From Eurosta solidaginis (lineage: Eukaryota > Arthropoda > Insecta > Diptera > Tephritidae), in assembly GCF_040869045.1 (NCBI RefSeq), contig NC_090323.1, positions 171,638,083-171,702,082 on the forward strand: a stretch of 64,000 nt of DNA, given 5' to 3'. Shown piece by piece: positions 9,874 to 21,272 of this stretch (position 1 is its first letter; every line of letters begins with the position of its first letter). The notes under the pieces are model-generated. The model made no database searches and was not told where the DNA came from. It worked only from the letters and a program-made list of their open reading frames with translations. The position numbers and the translations under genes were made by a program.

Positions 9874-11261
9874 CTAGTTCACCGCCAAGACCCACAGCAG
9901 AGGGGATAGGACTCCACCTTGGGGAGTTCCCCTACTGACGAACCTGCTCACCGATACCCCTGCAAGTTCTGCCTGTACTATCCTGCATAACAGAAATTGG
10001 TGCACAAGACCCACCAGCTCAGATTCGATGCCAAGATCAGTCAGTACCTTAATGACTGGGTCGGGTTTAATGTTATTGAACGCTCCTTCTATGTCTAGGA
10101 AGGCTGCCAGGCAGTATTTCTTGAAGGAGAACGATCTCTCTATGCTCGATTTAATTTCGTGCAATGCCGTTTCCGTTGATTTACCCTTCATATAGGCGTC
10201 TTGTGCTTTAGATAGTTGGTCATTCACTACCTCCCTGATATATGTTTCCATCAGCCTCTCCATCACCTTTAGTTGAAACGATGATAGACTGATTGGTCTG
10301 AAGTCCATAGGCTTCGCGTGGCATGCCTTGCCTGCCTTGGGAATAAATACCACTTTAGATATTTTCCATATACTTGGAATATGGTTTAGTGCCACGACAC
10401 CTCCTTTATAGCATATAGCCAGCTAGTGCTGCATTCCAGTAACTGTTGCATTTGTATAGGTGTAACTCCGTCTGGCCCTGGAGTTTTGAATGGTTCAAAG
10501 GATTGGATGGCCCAAGATATCTTATCTCTTGTAATTAGGTTGTGCAATATAGGTTGCACTGTTGCTTGTGTCAAGCTTTGTGTATCCCCTGGTTCGTTCC
10601 TAGCTGCACCTGGAAAGTGTGTATCCAGCAGTAGATCCAGGGTTTCCTCCCCAGTTTTGGTCCACGAACCATCAGGCCTTTGCAGGCATCCTGGGGCTGT
10701 ATTAGCCGATCTGGAAAGTACTTTCCTGAGTATACCCCCTTCAGACACTGTTTCCATGCTGCTACAGAAATCTCGACAGGAGGATCTTTTGGCTTTGCTT
10801 AGCTCAAACTTATAGTTTCTAAGATGTTCTTTGAATACTTCCCAATGCTGCTCATCGCCAGAGGCTTTAGCTGCATTGAAAGTGGTCCTAATTAACCTGC
10901 GAAGGTTTTCGATTTGTGAATTCCACCATAGTGGCTTCTTTTTACTTCTTTGAATTCTCTTGGGACAGACTTTATCTATTGCCTTGCGGCATGCCCCCGT
11001 GAAGTTATTTACCAGTCTTTCCAGTTCTGGTATGCTACCTGGTGTTTCGGGTATGCTCTCAAGTGGCAATATCTTAACTAGTTCCCTATTGTATTCATGC
11101 CAATTTGTATTTTTAATATTTCTGTTGGCAGCGCTCTGCTTTTTCACCAAGCCTAAGTCGGAGCCTGAAATCTCTAGAGGGCGCGTCCTCAGGTGGCGGA
11201 TAGGGGAATGCCTCCCAGATATGAGTGGTAGGAGAGAAATCAAATATCTCCCGCGGACCAC
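9874..11261 (-). pseudogene. LINE endonuclease end, linker and RT palm; YADD lost
   Basis: Frame 11261-10386 covers the end of the AP-endonuclease domain and the linker (FEPFKTPGPDGVTPIQMQ). The next frame, 10395-9874, gives RT motifs: VVFIPKAGK, DFRPISLSSFQLKVMERL, the AFLDIEGAFNNI motif A and the SRGTPQGGVLSPLLW motif B. Immediately after LLWVLAVN the sequence jumps to post-catalytic residues, so the YADD motif C is deleted around 9780-9850. RT cannot be catalytic without it. A one-base frame change joins the two frames near 10390. Confidence 0.88.
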
Positions 11262-11436
11262 ACAGGCCGAAGAAGGGCACTTCGTTAATAAGCCAAAGTA
11301 CGAAAAAAAGTCTTGTCGCCTCTTTGGGAGCTGAGTAGCAGGCAGGTGGGCGTCTATTCTCCATGTAAGGAGCGGCCTGCTTCGAGCAATCTGTCAAGTC
11401 ATCACTCGCTGATTGAAATTTAAATAATATTCTAGC

Positions 11437-12781
11437 ATGGATCAAAATGCTAACGGAAACTATTCTCCACGGGGTAACCAGCATTTGCGACACAATCCCT
11501 CTGCTTCGGCAGCTGGCACATCGGATGTGGAGGTGCCAAATTCACGCTTTAATATTAGGATGAATGAAACTGAAACGACCGACCACGATCATATTCCTGA
11601 AAGTAACCAACATCACAGAATCGGCATGAAGCATAAAACACAAATATGTACATGGAATGTACGAACTCTCTATGAGACATATAATAGACTTATTAGCCAT
11701 ACAAGAGTGTAGATGGACAGGATATGGCCGAATAAATGACCAAGGAACAACGTTCCTATACTGGGGCCGAAATGGAGGAGAGAGGCATACCAGCGACAAT
11801 GATGGTCTAGATATATACATGGGCAAAAACAGCCCTGGTACGCGGAATGACAATGATAGTAGGCTTATAGAATTTTGTTGTGAAAACGGTCTGGTGATCG
11901 GTGGAAGCTTATTCCCACATAAATTAGTCCACAAAACAACATGGACGTCTCCGGACCAACGCACCAATAACCAAATTGACCACGTATTAATAAAGAGCAG
12001 ATGGAGGTCATCCTTGCTAGATGTGCGCGTTAAAAGAGGAGCAGATATTGGTTGCGATCACTACCTTGTAGCTGATAGTTTCAGATTTAAGGTAGCCGCA
12101 GTACAGAAAAACCTTCAAAAGATGAGCAAGAAAATGAATATTGAGAAACTAAAGCATGAAGAATATCAAAATGCCTTTAATGCCGCAGTACGCGAACGTC
12201 TTAAACAGGTAAACACGAGTGGTAGTACAGGTGACAGGCAAGACTCCGTTAATAATATCTACCAAAAAATTGGTAGCAATATCCTTGAAAACAAAAACAA
12301 AGCAAAGGAAGTATGGCTTACGAATAATACGTGGACACTTATTGAACAGCGGCAGAAAATTAAAGAATCGCTTCTCAGACGGACGAACAACAATGGCACG
12401 GAGGAAGCAAGGCAGTTATCCGCAAGGTATAAAGAAAAATGCAAGCTAATTAAGAAGTATGCTAGAAAAGACAAGAGGGAATGGGCTGACACATTAGCAA
12501 GTCGAGCTGAAGCGGCAGCCAGATTAAATAATATGAGGGAACTCGATGATATTAGTAGGGAACTCACCGGAAAATACAGGAGTGGTCAAAAATCAGTAAA
12601 ACACTTAAACGGAAATATTATTACTGAAAGCGAACAACAAATGAGTGTATGGGTGGAACACTTCAAGAAAGTAGTAAATAATCCTGTAGGTGAAGCGGCC
12701 TTAAATTCCGACACTATTGCTGTAAACTACAACAACCAACCCCACTTCAATGGAGTAAACAGTTCGCCCTACGAAAAATGA
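11437..12781 (+). pseudogene. RTE-like LINE: endonuclease and linker
   Basis: Frame 11437-11712 is a Ser/Asn/His-rich leader ending in the endonuclease opening QICTWNVRTLYE. After a frame change near 11690 the next frame reads LAIQECRWTGYG, the Glu-containing catalytic motif II region. It then jumps from GLDIYMGKN to RLIEFCCENGLVIGG, so the middle of the nuclease is deleted. TTWTSPDQRTNNQIDHVLI and CDHYLVAD (SDH motif, here CDH) close the domain. The lysine-rich linker follows to a TGA at 12779-12781. The nuclease would nick the target DNA for first-strand synthesis in an intact element. Confidence 0.82.
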
Positions 12782-12784
12782 ATA

Positions 12785-14240
12785 ATTTCAGCAATCAAGT
12801 CCTTAAGAAGGGCAAGGCCCCAGGAACTGATGACATATATGCTGAATACCTCATAGCAGATCCAGATACCGCAGCTGAAACCTTACTTCCAATCTTCCGT
12901 ATGGGAAGAAGAATCCTACCCTCGTCAGTGGAATGAAGGCATACTTGTAAAAGTCGCAAAAAAGGGAGACACCTCTGAGTGTAACAACTACAGAGGTATC
13001 ACCTTACTCTCGATTCTTATCACAGTGTTCTCCACGATCTTACTGTCCCGAATTAAAGAGGCGGTGCACGGAACTCTAAGAGAAAATCAGTTTGGCTTTA
13101 GACAAAACCGAGCCTGTGTTGATCTAATAAATACCGTCCGAATCATTGTTGAACAATGCTGTGAATACAAAACATCAGCTTATTTACTTTTTATCGACTT
13201 TAAAAAGGCTTTTGATAGTCTCGACAGAAAATATATTTGGGAAATACTACGAAAACGAGGGATGCCCAATAAAATAATTAACATTATAAAGGCAATGTAA
13301 GCCGAATTTAAGTGCCTTGTCAGTCACGATGGGTGCCTCTCAGAAACCTTCGAAATTAAAAGCGTGGTGCGACAGGGATACATACTCTCGCCGCTCTTGT
13401 TTATCTTGGCATTAGGCAAGATTATGAGGAACGCAGAAAATGGTGAACACGGTGTACAGTGGACGCCTTTAACTCAGCTAGGGGATTTAGAATATGCAGA
13501 CGATGTCTGTCTGCTAAGTCACAGAAGTACTGACCTTCAACACAATTTAGAAGCTGTCAACAAACATGCAAAGGAGACCGGGCTAAGCATCAATACAGCG
13601 AAAACCAAAGTCATAAGATGCGGCTATAGTATTTCATCAAGGCCATTGATGCTTACGGTTGACGAAAATGAAATCGAAGGTGTAGAGTCCGTTGTTTATC
13701 TTGGTAGTATTGTCTCAAATAAGAGCAGTGCAGATGAGGACGTTAAGTCTCGCATAAACAAAGCAAGACGGGCTTTTGTGCAACTGGAAAACGTGTGGAG
13801 GTCCAGTCAAATATCTTTAAAAACGAAGCTTCGGCTGTTTAATTCGAATGTTAAATCAGTACTGTTTTATGCTTGCGAGACGTGCAAAATCTCAACTTTA
13901 ATTCAGAAACGTCTACAAGTTTTTATTAATAAATGTCTGCGCCGAATCCTGAAAATTCGATAGCCGGAAAAAATTTCAAATGACGACTTATGGTCTAGAA
14001 CAAATCAAACTAAGGCTGCCACAGAAATAACCAAGCGTAAATGGTCGTGCATTGGTCACACTCTCAGACGACTTCCAGTAAATATAGCCAGACAAGCATT
14101 GCGATGGAATCCACAAGGAAGCCGACGACCTGGTGCACCAGCGAAAAATTTGCGCAGAACTGTGGATAAAGAACTCGAAGACGCAGGATACACGTGGAAT
14201 GACATCACAAGAACTGCACCTAACAGAATAAGATTTAAGT
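12785..14240 (+). pseudogene. RTE-like LINE: reverse transcriptase and C-terminus
   Basis: Segments in three frames. 12785-12930 has IKSLKKGKAPGTDDI. 13025-13300 has ENQFGFRQNRACVD and the motif A LFIDFKKAFDSLDR. 13364-13963 has VVRQGYILSPLLFI (motif B), LEYADDVCLLSH (motif C, catalytic YADD intact) and VYLGSIVSNKSSADEDV. Breaks include a frame change near 12900, a stop at 13298-13300 and a stop at 13961-13963. Coding-like sequence continues to about 14240 with IARQALRWNPQGSRRPG and TWNDITRTAPNRIRF, the usual C-terminal region of this LINE type. Confidence 0.87.
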
Positions 14241-14344
14241 AGGTGGTCGAGGCCCTATGCTCCAATAGGAGTTGAAGAAGATGATAATGATGAAGTCGAA
14301 TTGGATGTAACGATGGTCAGAGAATGAGTGGTCCTTAAGGACAT

Positions 14345-14905
14345 TTTGGCAACTCGTTGAACGACGTTCTTCATACAGGCCCCATACTACAACATGACTT
14401 AATGCTCGTTACACTTAAATGGCGACTTGATAAGTATGTTTTTAACGGCGATATAGAGAAAATGTATCGCCAAATACTCATCCGTGAAGAAGATACAAAT
14501 TTTCGTCGAATCGTTTTTCGAAAACACCCAACTCTGCCGATAGAAGATTTTCGACTGAAAACAGTTACCTTTGGTGTAAACTGCGCGCCATATTTGGCAA
14601 TTCGAACCCTACACCAACTCGCCCACCACTGTCAAGACGACTATCCGCTCGCAAAAATTATTTTATTGAATGAAGCGTATGTTGATGATATTTTGTCAGG
14701 CCGTCATAATATACATTCCACTTTGAGCTCCATGATCCAAGTTATCGAAGCTTTAAAATCGGCAGGGTTTCCTTTGAGAAAGATGTTGGTAAATCACCCT
14801 GAAATTTTAAAACCCGTTTCCGACCCTGATTTGCTAGACGTCGACTTTCTTAAATTCCACGATTCGAGTTCAACAAAACCCTTGGAATTCAGTGGTACGC
14901 GCTAA
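14345..14905 (+). pseudogene. Bel-Pao reverse transcriptase fragment
   Basis: The frame 14357-14905 reads as the Bel-Pao RT palm: NDVLHTGPILQHDL, FNGDIEKMYRQILI (motif A with catalytic Asp), VTFGVNCAPYLAIRTLHQLA (motif B) and AYVDDILSG (motif C, YVDD). The RT lacks its N-terminal fingers, and coding decays after about 14905. It probably belongs with the protease fragment at 8098 and the integrase downstream, interrupted by the two LINEs. The YVDD variant and the FGVNCAPYLA phrase are diagnostic of Bel-Pao rather than Gypsy. Confidence 0.9.
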
Positions 14906-15084
14906 CCGATAATTTCAACTATACGTATGACCCTCCATCGGCGGCAAACACAACTACGAAAAGGAAGATTTTATAAGCAGTTGCGAAACTGTTTGACCTC
15001 GCAGGATGGCTATCACCAATAATGATTCTTGCGAAAATGTTGCTGCAACAACTCCGTATGTAAGGAACGCATTGGGACGAAAAC

Positions 15085-15480
15085 GTGAAGCCCGGAGCTC
15101 TCCAAAAATGGACTTCAATTCAGTATTCCCCTGATAAACTCATCCAGATGCATGGATTTTCAAATGCTTCGGGAAAAGCATTTTGTGCCTGTATATATTT
15201 ACGGGTACAAACCCATGAAACTAGTTTTTCATCCCTTTTGCTAGCTGCTAAATGCAAAGTAACACCCCTTAAAACCGTGAGTCTTCCACGGTTGGAACTC
15301 TGTGGAGCAGTCTTAATTTCAAAATTAGTGAAACAGCTGCGAAGTGTACTGAATCTACCCCAACACGAACTCATTCTCTGGTGAGATTCTGCCATCATAC
15401 TGGCTTCGTTAGAAAAACCACCCCATACCTGGAAAACGTACGTCGCCAACCGGACATCGGAATTGTTAGAAACGTAGTTA
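15085..15480 (+). pseudogene. Bel-Pao RNase H fragment
   Basis: The frame continues the same element: [20 protein letters not shown] corresponds to the first RNase H strand, though the catalytic Asp of H-x-F-x-D-A is replaced by Asn. [23 protein letters not shown] contains the conserved LPRLEL helix. After an in-frame TGA at 15382-15384 the frame continues with DSAIILASLEKPPHTWKTYVANR, the D-S catalytic region typical of Bel-Pao. Confidence 0.85.
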
Positions 15481-16712
15481 TTATAAATGTTGACAACGAC
15501 AGTTGGATACAAGTTTCCAGCAACGATAACCCAGAGATTTGGGCACTCGAGGCTGCAAGCCTCAGGACTTTATCGAATGTCCATCATGGTGGGAAGGAAC
15601 TATTTGGATTATCAGGCCATCAACTTCGTGGCAAAAGGATATATCTCAACACTCAACTCCCTCAAACAACGACATGGATACGGTCCAGTATATCAGGAAT
15701 CATGGGAGTTTCTGGAAGATTAGCCTATGCCATATGTAGCTTTAATGAGCGGCACCCCTATCATCATACCCCAAAAATTCTCGTTTTTGCTCTCTTCTGT
15801 TGGACTTCCTCCATTCGAACCTGCTGTACGCCGAAAAAAAGCTTATGATCCAAATGGTACAGCAACAGTACTACATTCCACGTTTGAAGCAAAAGGTAAA
15901 AAACACATCTTCCACTGCAAAACATGCACCCTCTACAAACAGCAGATGCAAATGCAGATAATGGCAGCTTTGCCACCAGAGAGGTCAACATATTCCCTAC
16001 TCGGCCACATAAAAGGAGTCGACTTTGCTGGACGTTCGTTGGCGCACAACGCGCATTACAAAGGGAGTTCACCACATTCCTCAAGGAAGTCGCTACACAC
16101 GTCGCAGAGAAATACGAACTCACGGATTTCCATGGAAATTCATCCCACCATACGCTCCACACATGGGTGGTCTATTGAAAGCGGCCGTGAAAAGTTTCAA
16201 GATACACTTTATGCAAATAGCAAGAAATCAGAAGTTCTCCTTCGAAGGGCTTACTACCCTCCTATTAGGCATAGAGGCGGTCATCAATTCCCGACCGCTC
16301 TCTCCTATGTCCGAAGATCCAATGGATCCCCTAGTCCTAACCGCAGGGCATTTCCTACGTGGCGCGCCACTCCTATCACTACCATAGCCAACTGCAGAAC
16401 ATCTCACCTTAGTCAATAAATGGCAGAAACTGAGAGCGCTTCACCATCAGTTCAGCACACGATGGAAGAACGAGTACCTCAAGGAGCTACACAAGCGGAC
16501 AAATGGAAATACCCTCAACGCAATATTCACGTTGGAGATTTAGCCGTGGTAAAGGATGATTTACTACCCGCGAACGAATGGCGTTTGGGCGGGTACTCAC
16601 TTTACACCCTGGATCGGATAACCATGTTCGAGTTGTGGAACTAAAATCCGAAAACGGACTAATAACCTGGAATATTGCCAAACTGTGCGTGCTACCAACT
16701 GCCTAGCAGTGC
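15480..16712 (+). pseudogene. Bel-Pao integrase, frame-broken
   Basis: Alternating frames give the integrase in order. First comes a CKPQDFIECPSWWEG stretch equivalent to the 'W-x-G-P-x-W-L' connection. Next is the HCKTCTLYK zinc-binding half, then HIKGVDFAG at the start of the catalytic core. PYAPHMGGLLKAAVKSFK and EAVINSRPLSP give the core end with its Glu, followed by TAGHFLRGAPL, VGDLAVVKDDLLP and VRVVELKSENGLITWNIAKLCVLP. The chain-terminal LCVLP region is intact at about 16690. Integrase would insert element cDNA into the genome; at least four frame changes prevent that here. Confidence 0.87.
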
Positions 16713-16783
16713 TACCCCACCTCTGGTATCCTCTTTCATGTTGAAGACATGATCCCATTTTCGGGTTAAGTCCGCCCTCCCCC

Positions 16784-16821
<38 letters not shown>

Positions 16822-17160
16822 TTGGAAATACCCGGCTAGTGCCGCCAAGCGCAATCAGTGCACCTCAGCTGTGTCTGCAATCACTACCGCGCACACTCAC
16901 ATAGTTTAGTCGACATTAAACTACCGAACCGAACCGCCCACACGCATCGATCGTGCCCGTATTATTCGTTCAGTTTTTTCGTCCGCCCGCCGTCGCACAG
17001 TGTTCCAAAATTTAAAAAAATTCATTTTTTATAAAATTGTTTATATTTGAAAAGTTTTAATTTTGAATCAAATATATATATATACTTCATTAAACCCATG
17101 TGTTCGTAAATACAGTGCTAGTGAATTAGACGTGGTCCTTCGAGCCGGATCACCTAACCG
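16713..17160 (+). mobile_element. Probable Bel-Pao LTR and leader region
   Basis: It directly follows the integrase end, so it occupies the position of the 3' LTR. It includes a 32-base C-run, a GC-rich stretch (CGTCCGCCCGCCGTCGCACAG) and an AT-rich tail. It then reads ACGTGGTCCTTCGAGCCGG at about 17130-17148, a phrase I associate with the leader downstream of a Bel-Pao 5' LTR. A leader after a 3' LTR would imply an LTR-leader junction. No second LTR copy is in the window to confirm borders. Confidence 0.45.
16785..16816. repeat. Poly-C tract, 32 bases
   Basis: An uninterrupted run of 32 C residues, preceded by CCGCCCTCCCCCT. It lies just downstream of the Bel-Pao integrase end. Its true length in the genome is uncertain, because such tracts are hard to sequence. 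Confidence 0.9.
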
Positions 17161-17165
17161 GATCA

Positions 17166-17532
17166 AAACACTAAATTTTACGAATATGGGAAAGATGAAC
17201 AGACGTTTAAGTCCACAACCAATTAACGGCCCATTAACAGTTAGACAGGATCTTGATTACGTCAGCCCACTTAACTTCGAGCAATGTTGCTGCTCAAAAC
17301 TTGGTGAAATGCTCCCAACTCTGGTTTTGTGGCGGTATAAAATAGACAAATTAGCAGTTTGGAAACAGATAAAACTAATTGGTTTTTTTTCATTAAAAAG
17401 ACAAACAGATAAAATTAATTGGTGTACCTTTTACTCAATAAAGCAATAATGAAATAATTAAGAATTTGTATTTTGTATGGAACATTGAGTTTATTAAGGG
17501 CTTGAATGTTGAAAACGTGGCTAATTATTTCT
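17166..17532 (+). repeat. Family A segment, copy A3 (partial)
   Basis: It runs from TTTTACGAATATGGGAA through the GACAAATTAGCAGTTTGG block, then TACTCAATAAAGCAATAATG, GAATTTGTATTTTGTATGGAAC and GGCTTGAATGTTGAAAACGTGGC. The left border abuts the Bel-Pao leader. The right border is interrupted by a MITE at 17533, after which family A resumes, so A3 and A4 are adjacent units. Confidence 0.75.
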
Positions 17533-17765
17533 GTGGCAATTTGAATAAACAACCTAATTCGAGTTAGGATAAAAGTGATATTATGGCTTCATTAAAGAAA
17601 GCCGTTACAGATCTCCCTGCGTTACTTACTCATAGTCCTAGTGCCAAGTGGCTGCTACAAAATATAGGAAGTTACAATGGTGAATTGTAGCTAGCTTTTG
17701 AGATAAAGATCTATGTCTCGCCATTATCTTAACTCGAATTAGGTTCTTTTTTCAAATTGCCATAG
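17533..17765. mobile_element. MITE with ~34-bp terminal inverted repeats
   Basis: The left end GTGGCAATTTGAATAAACAA (17533 onward, then CCTAATTCGAGTTAGGAT) pairs with the right end ATCTTAACTCGAATTAGG...CAAATTGCCATAG (about 17727-17766). The pairing is good over ~34 bp. The interior is 160 bp of non-coding DNA. It sits exactly inside the ATTATTTC/CATTAA junction of family A, which is uninterrupted at 43058-43070, so the empty site is visible in the same window. The target duplication is too short or altered to define the superfamily. Confidence 0.75.
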
Positions 17766-18245
17766 AATTCATTAATCCTCTGTGTGAAATTGCTATAGAA
17801 ATCACAAAATTTTACGAATATGGGAAGGATGAACGGAAGTTTAAGTCCCCAATCAATTAACGTCTCATTAACAATTAGACAGGATCTTGATTATGTAAGC
17901 CCACTTAACTTCGAGCAATGTTGCTGCTCAAAACTTGGTGAATTGCTCCCAACTCTGGTTTTGTGGCGGTATAAATAAACAAATTAGCAGTTTGGAAACA
18001 GTTAAAATTAATTAGTGTTTATTCATTAAAAAGACAAGCAGATAAAACTAATTATTGTAGCTTTTATACTTTTCTGTGTTTTTTGATTAAAAATACAAAC
18101 ATTATATCACATGGCCTTTCTTAATTCAATAGCACAATTAAGCTGTGCATATATATAAAAACATCACTAGGAAATGTTCTTTTCAAATCAGCCAAATATT
18201 TGTTTTGTGCCAATTTCCTGAATTTAGAAGTTTCTAAGGAAGGTG
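17766..18245 (+). repeat. Family A segment, copy A4
   Basis: The most continuous copy on this side. It runs from CATTAATCCTCTGTGTGAAATTGC through GGGAAGGATGAACGGAAG, the CAGTTTGGAAACAG block and ACTTTTCTGTG to ATCACTAGGAAATGTTCTTTTCAAATCAGCC and TGAATTTAGAAGTTTCT. It ends at the start of the LINE at 18246. The right part equals the promoter of the protease homologue gene at 21273-21593. Confidence 0.8.
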
Positions 18246-19490
18246 GAGCCGTGTGTAGAAGTTTACGAAAGCGGGGAAAGCTTCTGACCGCCATTCACGG
18301 GGGAATGGCCAGAGCGACTCCTTTGCATGCGGTCTAAGCAGCTCACTACTGCCGGTCGCTTGCGGCCAAGTATCCTCTGGGTAGCCGCTAAACATCCGTT
18401 TTGCGGTGAGCTAATGTGAGAAAGCTACAACCTGGCTAGGCCACTCTGACATAATCGGTTTATGGGCTAGCCAGGGAGATCTTATCGGCAGCGTCTGTAG
18501 ACCTATAGGTGCGCTGCAAGCGGGCGTCTGTTTTGGAGCAAGCGGCTCGCTATAAAAAACGTGCAAGTAATATTTAACACCCCCGCTGAGCTGGTTGTGC
18601 GCTGGGCTTGTGATCCTCCACGGAAAACCATGCTCCAATGAAATATACCAACAAGCCTAGGATAAATACACTTTCTATTGATGACGACCAGGGCAAACGT
18701 TTGAAGGACAATGAATTGAGGGCATGTACCGGGAACGTTCCCTTCCTGAATGAGATTAGCGCAGATGCCCGGCTGGTTGATGTCCTCGTCAAAGCAAAAT
18801 CTGACATCACCGCCATCCAAGAAATGCGTTGGACGAAGCAAGCAAGAAAGGAGATCAAAAATTGTTACATCTAATGGAGTGGCCATACGAATAAGCGCAA
18901 TTTCGGCGTCGGATTCGTGGTGGGAGAGAGACTTTGTCGTCAAGTTCTGGCGTTCACGCCTGTAGACGAGCGTCTCGCTGCTATCCAAATAAAAGCAAAA
19001 TTTTTTAATATATCATTCATCTGCACCCATGCGCTGACAGAGGAGAAAGACGATGAGATGAAAGACACTTTTTATGAACAATTAGAATGCACGTATGAGC
19101 GCTGCCCCCGTCATGATATAAAAGTCGTGCTTGGCAACTTTAACGCCAGGGTGGGCACAAAAGGGTTTTTGGCCCTACAGTCGGAAAGTTCAGCCTACAC
19201 AATGAAACTTCTCCTAACAGACTGAGGCTGATTGACTTTGCCGGTGCTTTAAACATGGTCATATCAAGCACGATGTTCATGCATAAAAAGATACATCAAG
19301 CTACATGGCTGTCTCCTGATCGAAATACTCGCAGTCAGATCGCTCACGTTGTGATAAACGGAGGCATGTTTTAGATATGCGCCCGATCCGAGGACCTAAC
19401 ATCGACTCGGACCATCTCGTTGCAATACGCACCCTCCTCAGTACGGCTAAAACACAAGGAAAGCTAGACGCCGAAAAGCTTGCTTTGCAC
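18246..19490 (+). mobile_element. RTE-like LINE fragment: leader and endonuclease
   Basis: A GC-richer leader (18246-18640) leads to broken frames of an AP-endonuclease: LVKAKSDITAIQEMRWT (Glu of motif II), NFGVGFVVGERLCRQVLAFTP, FNISFICTHALTEEKDDE and KVVLGNFNARVG (motif with the catalytic N-x-N/D). Then come the ATWLSPDRNTRSQIAHVVI equivalent and RGPNIDSDHLVA (the terminal SDH). Stops at 18872 and 19225 and two frame changes break it. RT is absent: the copy is cut at about 19490 by a mini-me-like element. Confidence 0.82.
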
Positions 19491-21272
19491 ACAGAGTATA
19501 TTAACTCTGATTGGATAACGGTTGGTTGTACAGGTATAAAGGAATCGAGACAGATATAGACTTGCATATATCAAAATCATCAGTATCGAAAAAAAATTTG
19601 ACTGAGCCATGTCCCTCGGTCTGTCCGTTAACACGATAACTTGAATAAATTTTGAGGCATCTTGATGAAATTTGGTATGTAGATTCCTGGGTACTCATCT
19701 CAGATCGTTATTTAAAATGAACGAAATCGGACCATAACCACGCCGACTTTTTCGATATCAAAAATTTCGAAAAATCGAAAAAGTGCGATAATTCATTACT
19801 AAAGATGGATAAAGCGATGAAACGTAGTAGGTGAGTTGAACTTATGATGCAGAATAGAGAATTAGTAAAATTTTGGACAATGGGCGTGGCTTCACCCACT
19901 TTGAAAAGAAAGAAATTTAGAAGTTTTGCAAGCTGTAATTTGGCAGTTGTTGAAGATATCATGATACAATTTGTCAGGAACGTTACCACTATTACTGTAT
20001 GTATGCCTAAAAAAAAATTAGCAAAATTGAAGAACGACCACGCCCACTTAAAAAAAAAATTTTTAACTCAACTTTTAACAAAAAATTTAATATCTTTAGA
20101 GCATATAAGTAAATATTGTCAACATTCGACCCCAGTAATGATGTGGTGCAATAAAATACAAAAATAAAAGAAAATTTCAAATTGGGCGTGGCTCCGCCCT
20201 TCTTCATTTAATTTGCCTAGAATACTTTTAATGCCATAAGTCGAACAAAAATTTACCAATCCTTGTGAAATTTAGTAGGGCTTTAGATTATAGGACGATA
20301 ACTGTTTTATGTGAAAAAGGGTGAAATCGGTTGAAGCCACGCCCAGTTTTTATATACAGTCGACTGTCTGTCCTTACGCTCAGCTGTTCACACGATAACT
20401 TGAGCAAAAATCGGTATATCTTTACTAAACTTAGTTCACGTACTTATCTGAACTCACTTTGTATTGGTGTAGAAAATGGTCGAAATCCGACTATGACCAC
20501 GCCTACTTTGTCGATATCGGAAATTACGAAAAATGAAAAAAATGCCATAATTCTATACCAAATACGAAAAAAGGGATGAAACACGGTAATTAAATTGTTT
20601 TATAGACGCAAAATATAACTTTAGAAAAGAACTTTGTAAAATGGGTGTGACACCTATCATATTAAGTAGAAGAAAATGGAAAAGATCTGCAGGGCGAAAT
20701 AAAAAACCCTTGAAATCTTGGCAGGAATACTGTTCGTGGTAATACATATATATATAAATTAGCGGTATCCAAGAGATGATGTTCTGGGTCACCATGGTCC
20801 ACATTTTGGTCGATATCTGGAAAACGCCTTCACATATATAGCTACCACCACTCCCTTTTAAAACCCTCATTAATACCTTTACTTTGATACCCATATCGTA
20901 CAAACACATTCTAGAGTCACCCCTGGTCCACGTTTATGGTGATATCTCGAAAAGGCGTCCACATATAGAACTAAGGCCCACTCCTTTTTAAAATACTCAT
21001 TAACACCTTTCATTTGATACCCATATCGTAAAAAAAAATTATAATTCTGGCCCACCTTTATGGCGATATATCGAAAAGGCATCCACCTATAAAACTAAGG
21101 CCCACTCCATTTTAAAATACTCATTAACACCTTTCATCTGATACCCATGTCATACAAACACATTCCAGGGTTACTATAGATTCATTTTCCTACATCTTGA
21201 TTTTCCCTTATTTTGTCTCCAAAGCTCTCAGCTGAGTATGTAATGTTCGGTTACACCCGAACTTAGCCTTCC
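19491..21272 (+). mobile_element. mini-me/DINE-like element, copy M2 (longest)
   Basis: The left end has lost the first half of the hairpin (it begins CACAGAGTATATTAAC). It continues through the conserved core, a weak GTCY stretch (about 19609-19626), repeated CCACGCCCAC and GGGCGTGGC blocks, and a tandem part with units starting near 20885, 21015 and 21139 (TGATACCCATATCGTA). It ends with CTCAGCTGAGTATGTAATGTTCGGTTACACCCGAACTTAG. The end hairpin GTTCGG/CCGAAC (21245-21262) just inside the 3' end recalls Helitron/Helentron 3' structures. No protein is encoded. Confidence 0.75.
21245..21262 (+). repeat. Terminal hairpin of M2
   Basis: GTTCGG TTACAC CCGAAC: a 6-bp perfect stem with a 6-base loop, ~10 bases inside the apparent 3' end. 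Its position is what Helitron-type elements use as a transposition terminator signal. Confidence 0.6.

Larger units (their letters stand above)
8196..11340 (-). mobile_element. LOA/I-type non-LTR retrotransposon, 5'-truncated
   Basis: Minus-strand LINE with, in order, the end of an endonuclease domain and a linker (11261-10400), RT fingers and palm (10395-9874), thumb (9746-9175), RNase H (about 9150-8800) and a C-terminal Cys/His domain (about 8620-8400), then a (CCTAA)n tail. An RNase H domain after RT points to the LOA/R1/I group. Several frame breaks and loss of the YADD catalytic segment make it dead. It interrupts a Bel-Pao element on its 3' side; on its 5' side it abuts the RTE-like LINE near 11340. 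Confidence 0.85.
11340..14295 (+). mobile_element. RTE-like non-LTR retrotransposon
   Basis: Plus-strand LINE starting close to the truncated end of the preceding element. It has a 5' leader (about 11340-11436), endonuclease, linker, RT with YADD, a C-terminal domain and a GATGATAATGATGA tail (about 14279-14293). The TWNVRTL endonuclease start, DQRTNNQIDHV phrase and short trinucleotide tail are typical of RTE-like or related 'craniofacial development protein 2-like' elements. The exact clade is uncertain. Frame breaks and an internal endonuclease deletion make it inactive. Confidence 0.8.

Noticed and set aside
17063..17449. 128-codon open frame spanning a Bel-Pao leader and family A
   Set aside because: The frame crosses a junction between two unrelated repeats. 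Other family A copies (A1, A6) have an extra base that breaks it, so it is not under coding constraint.
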